From assembly GCA_940671915.1 (NCBI GenBank), contig CALNVZ010000174.1, positions 23,077,127-23,141,126 of the forward strand: DNA of 64,000 nucleotides. The letters are read 5' to 3'. The notes under the pieces were generated by a model that did no database searches, was not told where the DNA came from, and worked only from the letters and a program-made list of their open reading frames with translations. Shown one piece after another: positions 1 to 30,700 of the stretch. The stretch is from Paracentrotus lividus. Lineage: Eukaryota; Echinodermata; Echinoidea; Camarodonta; Echinidae. Both the position numbers and the translations under genes were made by a program. Each line of letters opens with the position of its first letter. Position 1 is the stretch's first letter.

Positions 1-506
1 GGGGGGGGACCAAATTTAAATCTGTTTCCTTGTGATTTTTCACAAACGACTTGAAAGCAATGAAATTGGGCAACTTTGTTTTTTTATTTTTGAAATTGTA
101 GTATTTCACCAACAAAATAAAATATGTAACAAATTTGTCGACTGGTACACCAAAACGTTTTGCAATTTTTTATACTACCAAATTTAAATCATAATTATGT
201 AATTATACATTTGAAATTCACTGATTTCTTGTATTTATCTTATTATGAAAAATTTGTATTTGTATTTTCTATTTTTTTTTCTCCTTATGGATGTGATAGT
301 ATAGTGTATTTGATTATCTTCATTGAGATGTCACAGATTGTTTTTGTACGTGCTCCACTATATGAAATGAAATAAATTACATCTCCTTTGATTTCAAATT
401 AAAGCGAATATGAATCAAGCAATTATAATAATTATATGAAATAAAATATATGTAATCTGTGTTTCTATGTTTCATTTTACAACTTGATGTTTTCCAATTT
501 TATTAG

Positions 507-18188
<17,682 letters not shown>

Positions 18189-20436
18189 ATATGAAAATTG
18201 CAACCAATATTGTAAATTACTTTCATTAATACCAAATACCATGTTCACAACGAATCATTCGTGGTTTTGCAACTTGCGTACTCCCGCAGCTGTTCCCTGC
18301 ATTCCTTGTGTTCCGGTGTTGGTGTTATAGTACGGACACTTTAAAAAAATACATCAATAAAAAAATAAATATAAAAAAAAAAAAATAAGAAGAGAAAAAA
18401 AAAACCGTTCACCTCACTACGTCAAGTAGGGATTCTGCGAAATCCTCACATTAGACGCAGGGATGGGGGGGGGGGGTACACGACCGACACACGACGCCGC
18501 GTCAACCGCGTTACAACCACGGTATTATAAGGTTTTACACGCATGATTACTAAGAACGTGTCAAATCATTTTTGTCACAATTGCCGGTATCAGATATTCT
18601 TGGCATCATAACATTTTATTTTCGTTCTTACGGATTCAAGATTAGAATGGGGGGGGGGGGCGGTGGGGGTTGCGCGCATGAAAATTTGACAAATAGGGGC
18701 AAGATTTGAAGTTTATATTATCCAAAACGCATTGTCCAAAACGACCAGCAAATTTGAAATATCTCGTTTCGGCTATTAAAGGGATCCGATTGTGAAATGT
18801 TCCACGTAGAGGACGCTTTTCAATTTATGACAATCGTTTCTTCCCTTACCTTTTCATTACATTGGAAAGGGAGCGGACTAATCATCTGTTTTTTTTTTTC
18901 TTCAAATTATAAGTCACATACGTGCGCGCGTGATTAGAATAAACCCAACATAGCACTCTCTAAGCAAACTCCACGATATCATTGTACATGTATGATTGTA
19001 CACATAGAGATGTACATGTATTAATAGCATACATTTCTATGGTATGACATCACTCAATAAGCTCCGTATAACCCGTGGAAAAAAAATCTGGATTATTATG
19101 CGTTATTATCAGTATATCTCTCATTTCATTTCATTCATCGAATTGAAATATTAAGTAATAAATTATGCAAGAAATTTGGCTGAAAGAATAAATGAACCAA
19201 CTATTGGTGTTTTATTATTACATTGTTTTACTCTAAATTGTAAATGTATTCATAATGAATTAAATTGACATTTATTTTACAGAAAAATACATTTACAGTG
19301 TTTTCGTATATTAAAATATTTTGAAGAGCAATCGTGTCTAATTTGTATGTACAATACTAATATATTTCTGTCATCAATTGTATTTAATGCATATAAAGAG
19401 TAACGAATTTGTATATCTTAACTAAAATAGATTACATCATTTTCTCACTATCGTTAAAATTCTATCACCAGGCGGTGTATCGTATCTTTGTATATTCTAC
19501 ATCATGTATATTTTCCTACAAATTGCTATATTGTACTTTATTTTGTTTGTTTGTCTCTTGTCCCCTCATCGGTCTATCTTTAGTTTTACCTCGAATAATG
19601 GTAGATATGAAAAGTAAAACTTTCACCAACGGACAGTATTATCTTTGTGCAAGGGGCAATAAAAAAAAACTATTTGAATAAAACATATTTCCTGTAATAG
19701 AACAATCAAGGGAGAAAATTGCGTAACTTGTCATGATACAGTGATTAAGCTATTTTTAAAAATAAAAATGTTTAAATGTATGTAACAATAATTTTATTAT
19801 GTAAAATGTGAATGAGAAAATTATGATGTGATATTAAAGTGCCTGTGTATGTTTTTTTTTTTCGATATCTGTCTTCATATACATGTATATAAGCCCTTAT
19901 CATGTTTATCATGTCTCTTCTTTTAACAATGATCTCCATTTCTTTCTTAAGAATCTCTTTCCTAACTTAAATTTTATTTCAATATTGTTAGCAAAATTTA
20001 AAAAAAAAGTATGTTAGCTTCGATTGATATTCCTAATGTTTATTCATACGAAGATTACAAAATGTATATGAGTTTCTTATACATGCAAAAATAAATGTAC
20101 TTTCAGACCTGTTCCAGAGGTTACTTTAATTCAAGGCCATCTGTTTACAATAGTTTTTTTTTCTGTACCCCCAGGTGTAATATACAGAATTAAACAAAAC
20201 AAAAGGATTTGATTATTGTTCAAAGTAATGTGAATTTCTTTATGTAAACTGTACCTCCTTGGTTTGACAAAAGAGTACTTTTTATTTTTCGTAAAGCTAT
20301 AAGCAATCAGTATAAATAAAAGAAGAATATAAAAACAATTAGTTCAGATTAAATTTTCATTCAAGTTCCTTGAAAGGGAGAGTGAAAGAGGTTGGTGGCA
20401 TTTGATGGCTGGAATGACAACAGACAGAATAAACAG

Positions 20437-20503
<67 letters not shown>

Positions 20504-21702
20504 TAGATAGAGAACGGAGGAGAGAGAAGAGAACGAAAGGATTGGAGAGAGCAGGGGCGCGGAGCGGTTTCGAAGTGGAGGGGCTGAGCCGCAAGTGGCG
20601 GGGGGGGGTGCTTACAGGCTAAAAATCATTAAAAGTATGGTCATTTTTGCGTTTTTGTACACGTTTGCTGACAAAATGGGGGGGGGGGGGCTGAAGCCCC
20701 AACCCCCCCGGCTTCGCGGCCCTGGAAAAGAAACGATATAGGGCCACGGGAGGTCAAATAGATATAGAATCTAAGCAGCATTAGCAGCGATACACTAGGG
20801 AAAAATGAAATGGGAAAGGGTAAAGGGATTTAGTTCTTCAGCAGTATCAGTCAATTTTAGTGTATGTGTAAGTATATACATGCTTTTATGAAAAAATATA
20901 TTCCTTTATCAAGAACGATGAGACAGAAGAACAATAGTGAGCAGTTATTCATAATTAGACATTTTGGAGAGTATGCAGCTCGCAAGTGATGTCATAAATC
21001 GAAAGGTCCATTAGTACGTTATCCCTTGAGTTGATGGTGGATTTTCATTAAACACTCATTCATATTTCATTTCTGATTAAAAAAAAAAAAAACCCGATTA
21101 GCTACCGTGTCATTTTACATTCCATGGAAGACTTCCCCTGGGCCAGGGTCACTGGATTTTTTTTTGTATAAAAGGTTTATCATTTGCGTTATGAAACGGA
21201 CAAAGACATTGGCGAACGATCCCGGGGACAGAGGGACGTTTCCCTCTCCCGTTCGATTTTTTTTCTGGGGGATTTCGCCCCCCCCTCGATTTTTATAAGC
21301 CCTACATTTTTTATATAGTGATCAGCTAGTGAAGAGGGAATTATAATTATGTTAAATACAATGCATAATTGTTATTATAAGGCAAATTTTTCGGCTCGCA
21401 AGCTTCGCGCTCGCATACAAAATTTCTTTAAATTGTCATTCGTTTCTGCTATGCGAAGTAGGTCATTTTATTTCAAATATAGTTATGTATCTTTGGGATG
21501 CTTGATTCTGCTTTAGTGTATTATTCATGTTATTAATTCCAATTCCGGTGTGTCCGCCCCCCCCCCAGTCGTGACATGAAATCTCCGCTCTTGGACAAAG
21601 ATAATTTGTTTTGAGAGCTACCCGGTCTTGACCTTGATCAGGGTCAATATAGTCTCGTTTGCCTATACTTTCATGCATAATGCATGCACTGACCTGTATC
21701 TC
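18189..21702. other. Intergenic region between PLB1 and the sulfotransferase
   Basis: AT-rich DNA with poly-G patches near 18463, 18650 and 20680, a (GA)n tract at 20436-20497, and one GCGAGCGCGAAGC-type module on the minus strand near 21385-21415. The first part should hold the PLB1 3' UTR. I see no further gene. Confidence 0.65.
20436..20497. repeat. (GA)n microsatellite
   Basis: About 30 GA units with one phase slip, followed by purine-rich GATA/GAGA sequence. The reading frames over it are low-complexity artefacts. Confidence 0.95.
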
Positions 21703-21710
21703 TATATAAA
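21703..21710 (+). promoter_or_regulatory. TATA box of the sulfotransferase gene
   Basis: TATATAAA lies 123 bp upstream of the preferred ATG at 21833. A start site near 21735 would give a 5' leader of about 100 nt. Position and motif fit, but no transcript evidence is available. Confidence 0.5.
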
Positions 21711-21832
21711 TTAGAACTGTAGGTAGAAGCCAGTGGCATATGAAAATATCATTATGATAAATTTGTATGAGTAACCTTGTCAGTAGTATACGGGTACAGT
21801 TTATCAGTAGGCTAGGAGTACGGACAGAAAAT

Positions 21833-23053
21833 ATGGCGGGCATCAAAACAAACGATCTCGAGTCTTCGATTCGGAACATCATGTGGATAGTTCCTCGCAC
21901 GGTCTCGACAGCGATCACCAAGTCAATGAGCCGAGTACCCGATGTCGAAGTGTGGTTCGAACCTTTCGCGTTTGCAGAAATGGCAGCGGGTTGCATGAAG
22001 CACTATCACAACAAAGATCTACCGCTGGTGTATGAAGGCAACGAAGCAGCTTACAGCATTGCTAGCGAGCTGTTGAGCTCTATGTTTTCAACAAAAATGA
22101 CAACAGAAATGCTTTCGTAAGTGGAAACTAAAATCTATTTAGATTCGTAAAAAAAAGTACTATTAAAAATCATTGGCTCTCAGAAATTAAACCTATCCCT
22201 GGTTCCGCGGCCGCTGGTAAACTTTATGAGAGAGCTTATTCAAAGTTTTAAACTTGTGACGTCACCTGCAAGCTGCTTTTACATAATTATGTTATGTGCT
22301 TTAGATTCCTTAATTGTTGTCCATTTTTAAGAGTGTATGCCTAAATTCATAGTAAATATTTCGACCAATCATCACTTTTTGTGTGTTTTCTCCACGACAT
22401 GCAGGTACAATAATATACAGAGGGCTCTAGAACAGACTCGTAGCAAATATGTCTTTGTGAAGGATGAAAGCTTTGCCATGACAGATTACAATCGCAAAAG
22501 ATATATCCCTGCAGGATACCGTCATTCTTTCTTGATCCGTCATCCTACTCTAGTTTATTCTTCTGCCCACTCTAGCGATTATCAGCAATACCGGGAAGGG
22601 GGTTTGCTACTAGAAGGCGAGACCGATGAACGAAGTTTTGACATGCGAAATCACTCAGAAACCGTTTCTCTTGATATATACTTCAAGAGTCTTCACTCCC
22701 TCTGGAAGTATGTGCAAGAAAACATCGATCCATGTCCGATCATCATTGACTCGTCTGATGTTCTCTCAAATCCCGCAGAAATGATGGCAAAATACTGCCA
22801 GGCGATTGGGTTCCCGTACAGCGAATCTCTCCTGGATTTGAACATTTCTATTGCCGAAGCCAAGAAATGGAACTGGCCGGCTGAAGATCTTGTTCATAAT
22901 AAAGCTTACTTAGAAAAGTCAATGTCTTCCGTCAAGTTTCATTCACCTCGGGAAATACCATCGCACGATCAACTCTCTGATGACGTCATCAAACTATCAG
23001 AAATTGCTATGCCATACTATTTGGAAATGTATGAACACCGATTGAAAGTATAA
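21833..23053 (+). CDS. P-loop sulfotransferase-family protein, two exons, 310 aa
   Basis: Exon 1 is 21833-22116 and exon 2 is 22405-23053, joined in frame by a gtaagt donor and gcag acceptor. MWIVPRTVSTAITKS (residues 17-31) is the PAPS 5'-phosphosulfate loop with P-R-T-x-S-T. FLIRHPTLVYSS (137-148) matches the R-x-P-x-x-V-x-S segment that contacts the 3' phosphate. It probably moves sulfate from PAPS to an unknown acceptor. I chose the ATG at 21833 because of its context (A at -3, G at +4) and because the family usually begins only a few residues before the loop; an in-frame ATG at 21767 would add 22 residues of unlike sequence. The protein has no signal peptide or membrane span, so it may be soluble. 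It resembles the small intron-poor sulfotransferases expanded in echinoderms. An AATAAA lies at 23153-23158, 100 nt after the stop. Confidence 0.87.
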
Positions 23054-23447
23054 AAAAATGATTGTTATTTCTAAAAAGCCTGAAGCGTGCAGGGCAAGTT
23101 AAAAAATGATGTCACTATATGAAAGATTTTCGAAATGGATGTCAGAAAATTAAATAAAATATTTTTAAACAAACACATGAGGTAGCTCCTGCTGATCATC
23201 TCCCACATCCATCATTCCTAATTAAAAAAAAAACTGAGCAAGAGAGAGAAAGAAAACAATAAGAGATGAGCCTGGTCAGTTAAGAGTGAGCACTGGGGTG
23301 AAAAATTCATATTAAGATTTAGGGGATTAAAGTATTTTCAAGATTTAGACTAACATCTCAAGTTATTTAAATATGATTTTCAGAGACATGCAATGATGAG
23401 AAGTCCTTGAAATATATTATTTTTTCTACGGGGGTGCCTAAAAATAA

Positions 23448-26400
23448 TGTCACGGACGGACGTTTTTCAGTAAAAATAAAATAAGTCTCAGTTCAATATC
23501 TACACAACTTTTTAATTTTTTCTTTACTGATATAGAGAGATCGAAAATATTTCTAAACAAAACAAGAAAACATTAGAAATTATAAATTGGGGAAATAATT
23601 CTGTGCTATAAATTTTAAAATTTCGACCCAAAAAATGTCCGTCCGTGACAAAAAAATAGAACAAAAGTATTTTTCCCCTTTGTTATTGCTTGTTTGATAT
23701 TAAAATCATGCAAAGCTATCTCCCCATTATAAGACCTTTGCTATGTATGAATTATAATTTTATCAATTGTGATGCATTTATTTCATATGAATTTGAAATT
23801 TTGTCCGTCCGTGACATTTTTTTGTCACGGACGGACAAATCAGTACTTAAATGCAACATGCTGCACTGGTTTTGGGTGAAATTGATTATTTTCTATTACT
23901 CGGTACATGTTAAATGCTGAATTAAACCACTTATTTCATTCAAAAATATAGACTAGCATGAGATCACATAATCAATGTACATACCCCCACCCCCCCCACA
24001 TGCACCACAACAAAAATTCTCATAATTAACAAACACACAATACTGTACATGATATCGCAGGCCGCAATCCAGGATGTTCCAAATTTTTAAAAGACTTTAG
24101 ACTTCTGGACACCCCAGAGTTGCGAAGCATATGCCGAAGCTCAAGCAAAATGATACACTAAAAATGTTTAATAACTGCCTCTCGGGGAGGGGTGGGGTGC
24201 CAGATTAAAAAACAAAAGACCTTCGCCCCGTACCAATAATGTCAATTACGTATTTATTAAAATAAAAAAAAATTGGGAGGGCTATTGCCTTTTTTTTTTT
24301 TTTTATTTTGGCGGGGGGGGGGAAGGCCCGAGCGGTGAGGTGGCCACCACCATCACCCTTGTTCCACGTTTGACTTTGCAACCTTCAATTCTATATTATC
24401 GATTGTATACAGTGGATTACAGGACATAGCAAACGTACAAATATAAAAAAAAAATTCAGTGGTGACATCAGTGAATTAACTCCCGGGGGTGATGGGCGGA
24501 TAGGCTGCTGAAAAAATGACCTTCGTCCGCCAAATGTGTACCTTATAGCGAGCCAGCGGGCGTGGGGGGGATGGGGATCAACCCCCAACCAAAAGTGGAG
24601 GGGGGTGCAATGTTGTACTCACATCATCTCCCCCACTTTTCAAGGTCGACTGATTGTATTTTTTTTACAAGGCTTGAAAATGATTTGCACACGCTCCTTT
24701 TTTTCCACGAATCGTCTAAGAAGAAATCATTTCGCTGTCAGGTCTTCTGCTGCGCAATTTATTATTATTGTATAAGCGTATCATGTTTTGATTTTATATT
24801 TGATGATTTATATTTATATTGGTTATTAGTTTTATTGTATTATCTATCGTTTTATTTATATTATTATTATTATTATTATATATTATGCAATTTTTATTAT
24901 TATTGTTATTATTTATTATTTATTATTACTTGTTAAATTCTGCGTCTACATATTTCTATATCTATTATAAATTTTATATCTTGTATATTTTTAGGCCCAA
25001 GGTTTAATACGTATTTTATTATTTCCAGGGAATTATTTTGTTTTTCTTCGGTGGCCCAGTTCGTCTGTCGATTTTCTATTAGTCTATTTACCTGTATAAG
25101 TTTATTCTAATCTGCATATTATACTATAATTTGTTTATTTTTTAAAAAATAATAATATTGTGAGAGGTTGTATTAGAGGTGTAGGCTAGCACTCTGGTTA
25201 TATTTTTGCAGAATAACCCCTTTGTGGTACAAAATCGGGCTCAGGGGCCCCTAAAATTGCCTGTTTTTTTTTTTTTTTAGCTCGCGCCTTCCGCCTCTCT
25301 AGAGAATATAAAAGTTGGCACATTAACCCTTCTTGGTACTGGCATTGTTTGTTAATTTCTTATTTTTTATTATGCGAAGCCTTGTATTATTTGTTAATGA
25401 TAATTAGCCGCAACGCCCAAAATCGGCCCCTTTTTTTGCCCTTCTGTTATGTGTATAAGATACAAAAAAACACCTCTCGTTTACCTCAAAATTTTTTCGT
25501 CTCGCTCTTCGCGCTCGCCTGGAATCGTATATATTGCTGAGGGGAAATTCGATACCACCCCCAAAAATCAGCAATTTTTGGCCCCTTCTTTTGTTTGTAG
25601 TGTTATAGATACAAAGAAAAAACACAGGCGTCTCGTTTACCTCCAAATTTTCCGCTCGCGCTTCGCGCTCGCCTGAAATTATATATGGTGAGGAAATTCG
25701 GCATACCCCCCAGCGACATTTTTTGCCCCTTCTTTGTGTGTATAGATACAAAAAACACCTTTCGTTTACCTCAAAATTTAGGGCAATATGAGTCTCTGGA
25801 CCACGAATCATTCCCCCCCCCCCCACATTCGAGGACCTGTCTACGCCACTGTATCCTTATTTCAATAACAGCCATTGGGTAGCGGAGGGTTTTTTTCCAT
25901 TTCATTGTTTATCTACTTATTTATTTATTGTTTGAAGGGGGGAAGGGTCGGGGTCGGGGGAGGACCCCCTGGAGCCGCGATTGACTTTAAAACCCTCATT
26001 CTGATTGGTTGTTGAATTGTATTACCGTGGAATTTTAATATTCTTTGACGGAAAAGTTGATTTCTTCAACAGTTTCCCTATGACGTCCGTCCGTGACAAC
26101 CAAATGTCCGTCCGTGACACTGAAAATGTCCGTCCGTGACAAAATCTTTTTAGCCGTCAATCAAAAACTGGAGCTTTTATCAAAATGATTTTTACATGGC
26201 AGCAAAGTAAAATTACTTGGCTATTGTATGATATGTTATTTGTTTAACATTGGCAATTATTTTAGATATAAATGCCAAAAGAGTCATGAGAAGTCAGGAA
26301 ACCCATTTCTATCCCGTCCGTCCGTGACATTGAACATTGAAAGAATTCTATTCTTAGCACGTTTCCATGGCAACAAAATTTTGCCATCATTTGGCACATC

Positions 26401-26524
26401 AAGTGGTACCCTTCACTATAAAACACAGAAAAATTTTATATCACAGAAAATTTTTATATTTCTCATGATAAACTTTTCACTGGCTGTCAAAATTTGAAAA
26501 ATTGCAAAATGTCCGTCCGTGGCA
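23448..26524. mobile_element. Non-coding element with nine copies of TGTCCGTCCGTGACA
   Basis: Inverse copies are at 23448-23462 and 23823-23837. Forward copies are at 23636-23650, 23802-23816, 26085-26098, 26105-26119, 26127-26141, 26314-26329 and 26510-26524. The outermost copies are inverted relative to each other, as terminal inverted repeats would be, and 23802-23837 is a perfect 15-bp inverted pair around six T. The interior is AT-rich and contains other repeats (25410-25790) but no credible gene. Could also be two adjacent elements of one family (23448-23837 and 26085-26524). Confidence 0.7.
25410..25790 (-). repeat. Three tandem units of about 150 bp with GCGAAGC modules
   Basis: Shared text in order is GCCCCTT, TATAGATACAAAAAACACC, TCGTTTACCTCAAAATTT, CGCTCGCGCTTCGCGCTCGCC and a short AT-rich link. 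The third unit is truncated before the hairpin module. Same module as at 2.9-3.9 kb, in the opposite orientation. Confidence 0.8.
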
Positions 26525-26600
26525 AACTGTTCAGGCTCAGATACACCATGCACGAGAGATGGCAAAACCTTTGATTGAAAGTAAACGTTTTGGAGTATTA

Positions 26601-27772
26601 TACAGTGTGTTCCTAAAAAAGGTAATCGAAGTTCAAAGGTCAGTCATTTAAAAAATATATGGTTTATTTTTGTGATTTGTTTNNNNNNNNNNNNNNNNNN
26701 NNNNNNNCGTAAAGATAGTAAGTATCATCAAAACTTTAATTGAGGACATTTCTTACGTCCAAATTGTAATCGGGTTCAAAAAGTTAGGTCATTGGAAGTG
26801 ATGTAAACCACATTTTTAAGATTCATTTGATTTTAGGGGTATAGAAACCAAAACTTTGTTATAAAAACATTATCTCGGATTCATTTGGTTATTGTGTATA
26901 TTGGGGTGTAATATTTTGCTGTCAATAGCCGAATTTGTTAAATAAAGAATATATGGACAAACAAATTTTCCATGTATACTCATTTGTCAAAGGACTATCT
27001 GCACTGGCATCATGTGACAAGAGGTTTATCAATGATTTATAGCATCAGAGTCCATGGAGTACTCGGAGAGGTCGCGAGCGTCCTACTGAAGTTGCCAGGA
27101 AGTCGCGAAGCAATCAAACAAATGTCATCTGTCAATTTTTAGTAGACTTCTTTAAATACGTCGAGCACAAGCAAATCTCTGTGACGACGAAGTCTTTAGT
27201 GGGGTTGTCTCGAACGTTCTTAAGTATCAACGCATATCGCAAATATAAGAAGATGTGAAAATTGAGACGTTTGTCGGAACTTGCTAACGATGTAAATAAT
27301 CGAACCGGCAATTTTTACTTTGCTGGCGTCTTAAAGAAGTCTACTAAAGATTGAACATGTTGACTTTTTGTTCCATTTTCCCCTCGACGCTGAAGTCTCA
27401 GGAGACATCACACAGAGTCTCCAACGACTCAAGAGACTCTTAATTGCGAACCTGCTCTATTGCCATTGAGATACGTCCTTGAGAAATGAGATTGCATTTC
27501 ATTGAAACTTTGTGTGACAAAAGCCCCCAAAACTATGAAACCAACAATTTATAAAAAAGTTGGTTTCATACCCTAAAAAGAAAAACTTGGAAAAATGGGT
27601 TTTGTACCTATCACTTCAAATGACCCTAACTCTATGACCCCTTACAGTTTGGACGTAAGAATGTCTCAAATTAAAGCTGATGAGTTTTTAGTATTTATAC
27701 ATCACAAAATAATCATCTTTTGAAATGACTGACTTTGAAGTTCGATTACCTTTTTTTAGATTCCACACAGTA
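26601..27772. mobile_element. Tc1/mariner-like foldback element with long TIRs, interrupted by an assembly gap
   Basis: The left end TACAGTGTGTTCCTAAAAAA followed by GGTAATCGAAGTTCAAAGGTCA matches in inverse the right end TGACTTTGAAGTTCGATTACC...CACAGTA; complementarity runs for several hundred bases (TTACGTCCAAATTGTAA against TTACAGTTTGGACGTAA, AGTAGACTTCTTTAA against TTAAAGAAGTCTACT). A TA at each end fits Tc1/mariner insertion, and no transposase is encoded. A partial copy at 43827-44346 keeps the undamaged right end GGAACACACTGTA. Confidence 0.85.
26683..26707. other. Assembly gap of 25 N
   Basis: Exactly 25 N inside the left arm of the foldback element. A fixed 25-N run usually marks a gap whose size was not measured or that was over-filled during long-read gap filling. 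Confidence 0.98.
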
Positions 27773-30700
27773 TATTGGTGGCCGGGCACATCCTAATATG
27801 AGTTTTCGTTTAACAATACATGAGCACAATGGAAAACAGAATGTACTTTTGAATTTTAGGGAATTTAACCATTTTTTTGGAACGTTTCGTTCAATATCTA
27901 CGCAGCTAATTTATTTATTTTGTTTCTAATATAACGACAAATTTGGTATGAATGCGTTTAATGCTATACATTTTGGTATCGCACATTCCTTATACTCTAA
28001 TATCATATAATGCAAGATATGAATTGATAATACTTGAGTCTCAATTTATTGTAAGAACCTACTAAAAAATAAATGACCATAAGTGATCTCTCCTCTACGT
28101 GTCCTGTTCATCCTCTTGTTCTCGTTTCCCGATTTTACGCCCCCCCCTCTTTTTTAAATCGATTGTCCTCCTCTTCCGTAACTATATTTTTAATTAATTG
28201 AAATGTATTTATTTTCCCCACATAAAAATCGACGGTTATATAGGGCCTATAATATATGTACAACATCGTTTATCTGCTGTTATAGATACTATTACCCATT
28301 TATCCTCACTTCATCAGGGACAATATTATTTAGATCCATACATGATGAAGGAATAAGAATTAACTACATTCAACAAGTGTCTTCGGAAAATGATTTACAG
28401 TAGGCTATAATCTAATAAGTCAACAATAGACACGCATTGGTGAATTATTACGGGTCGCAATTGACATTAGATAACTTCAATCTTTTAAGGCACATCAGTG
28501 GGCAGTTCCACTGCCAAGGCATGATCTTGTGTAGATACTCCTGAGTGGTGCGCTTAATTGTATTAGATGTGTATCTGGCCTCGAACAAATTGCCTTTTTA
28601 GGAGTGGTATAACAGGAAAAGAGTAGGGTGGAGAGAGAGAAGAACGACTAGGGGAGAACGTGATGAGGTCTATGTAGACGAGGAGAGGAGGAGAGGAGAG
28701 ATGAGAGGGGGGGGGCGTTTAGATCTGATTTAATCTGGATGGGTAATATAAATTAAAAAAACATCATATCAGATGCCATTCAGATTAGTAATAATTAACA
28801 TTCACAAACGACGGGTGATCAGAAGATCAATGCTGCTATCGCTATTTGAATAGGCGGGGGACATGTTAACGGGTATTATGGCTAGTAGGTATTTTATATA
28901 GTTCAAATGCTTCGTAACAATCAAAAGGTGTAGGGGCCTATGATGGGCATGTAATTCAAATAAATTGCAACCATTTTGTAAACTATTTGTTTTAATCAAG
29001 CGGTGATATGTTAATATAGTATAGTATATTTAAAAACCGGCCTGAAAATGGTTATTTTGGCACACTCAATTTCACTTCTTTTTTTTTGCTATTATTTATA
29101 TTCACCCAATCTATGAAGCTCATTATAAATAATTTTTCCGATTATTTTCATTATATTATGATGAATTATTTTTTATTATTCCCCCTCGCAATTATTTAAT
29201 TTTAATTATTTTAATGTTTATTATAAAATTTTATTTGTTATATGTATTTGATTGTAAGTTATTCATTGTTATTGATTAATTTTATTATTTGTATTGAAAC
29301 TATGATTTGTTTACTGTTTTTAATTTTAATTACAATTAGACAAATTGATATAGTTAATTGATATTCTACTTAGTTGGTCTATTTTTATATTAATTATTTT
29401 TAGGGGTCACTCATATGGCTTTTCGTTTTAATTGTACTACTTATTTAAAATATTTGAGCTCTATTTTAAGGCGAAATTAATTTTTTGGTTTATTCTGCAG
29501 CTGTCTTGATACATATTATACTAAGTTTCATAATGTTGACCTAATCTTTGCCTTTGTCTGACTACTTAATAATGTCTAGTAGCTGCTATCCTATAGTTTA
29601 TTCGTACTTGTGGTACTTAAATCCAAAAGTGCACTCCCTTAAATTTGGGTAGTATTAATTGTTAAAATAACCTCCTAAACTTTATAGATTTCATTTGACG
29701 TAACAAGTAGGGTTGATTATTCAGAGGCGGTTGTAAGGGTGCATCCTAATTGACTAGAACTACAAATCACGTCTGTCCTGAAAGTGTAGAACTAAACTTT
29801 TTTTGGACCGGACGATATCCTCATTTGGTGAGGGAATACAACATACTATTCGTAAATGGGCTCAGGCCTACATCTGTTTCTGTTGTCATTTTTTTTTTAG
29901 GCTCCACTGACTTAGCAATGGCTCACAGAAGTGTCGGTGAAATGCCTTCCAAACGCTCGGTCATGCTAGCGGTTGAACAATAATTAAATTACAGTATGGG
30001 GCTCATTTAACAGGTGAACCCGCTTCGGGTTATCGATCACATAAAATGTTGGAACTTAAGGGCCTATGGTTTGCTTTAATTTTCTTTTTCATGATTGAGC
30101 AAACTTAAGATTGCGTCTTGTATTCAATTTGTCTCGTTTAGGAATAAATGTAAAGATTTTTTTAAGTGGTTTTCAGGCAATTCACAGAGTATTTTTTTGC
30201 TTAGCCCCCACTATAGCTTACTCTCGCATCTTTTTTGGCCACGTTGAGACATCAATTCTACTTTGATTGGGGCTTATTAGTTAATAATCTTGAGTGGACT
30301 TACAAACATCGCCCTCTTTTCACCAAATAGCACATAGAAAGGGATTTTATCCACAATCTATCTCTCTTGCAGCCTTCCGGTACCTAGGCTTGGCTTAACC
30401 TTGGATGGTTGATTATAGCGGCTGGATCAAGCGTCCAATCTTTGAGCTGCATTCTTTGAACAAACGGGTTAAACATGGCAATGTCGGCTATTAAACAGAA
30501 TTCAAGAATTTTGCTGGTAAATGCTTTCTGAGCCCTCATCTCAAAGACAAACATCGGCCATTTTTTTTGGGCGACCTGTGAACTATTGGGGTCTGATTGT
30601 GGGTATAATAAGAATACCCGTTGTTTTTGGAATAAAAGTTTTTACTATAAAATCAATAAAAAGGCTTTTATTTTAAAGATCTTAACGGGTTTAAATAAAC

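Noticed and set aside
21463-21996. 177-codon minus-strand frame
   Set aside because: It is the antisense of sulfotransferase exon 1 plus flanking sequence. The sense strand carries the conserved motifs.
24536-25007. Hydrophobic Tyr/Leu-rich frames
   Set aside because: Products of a TTA/TAT-rich low-complexity tract.
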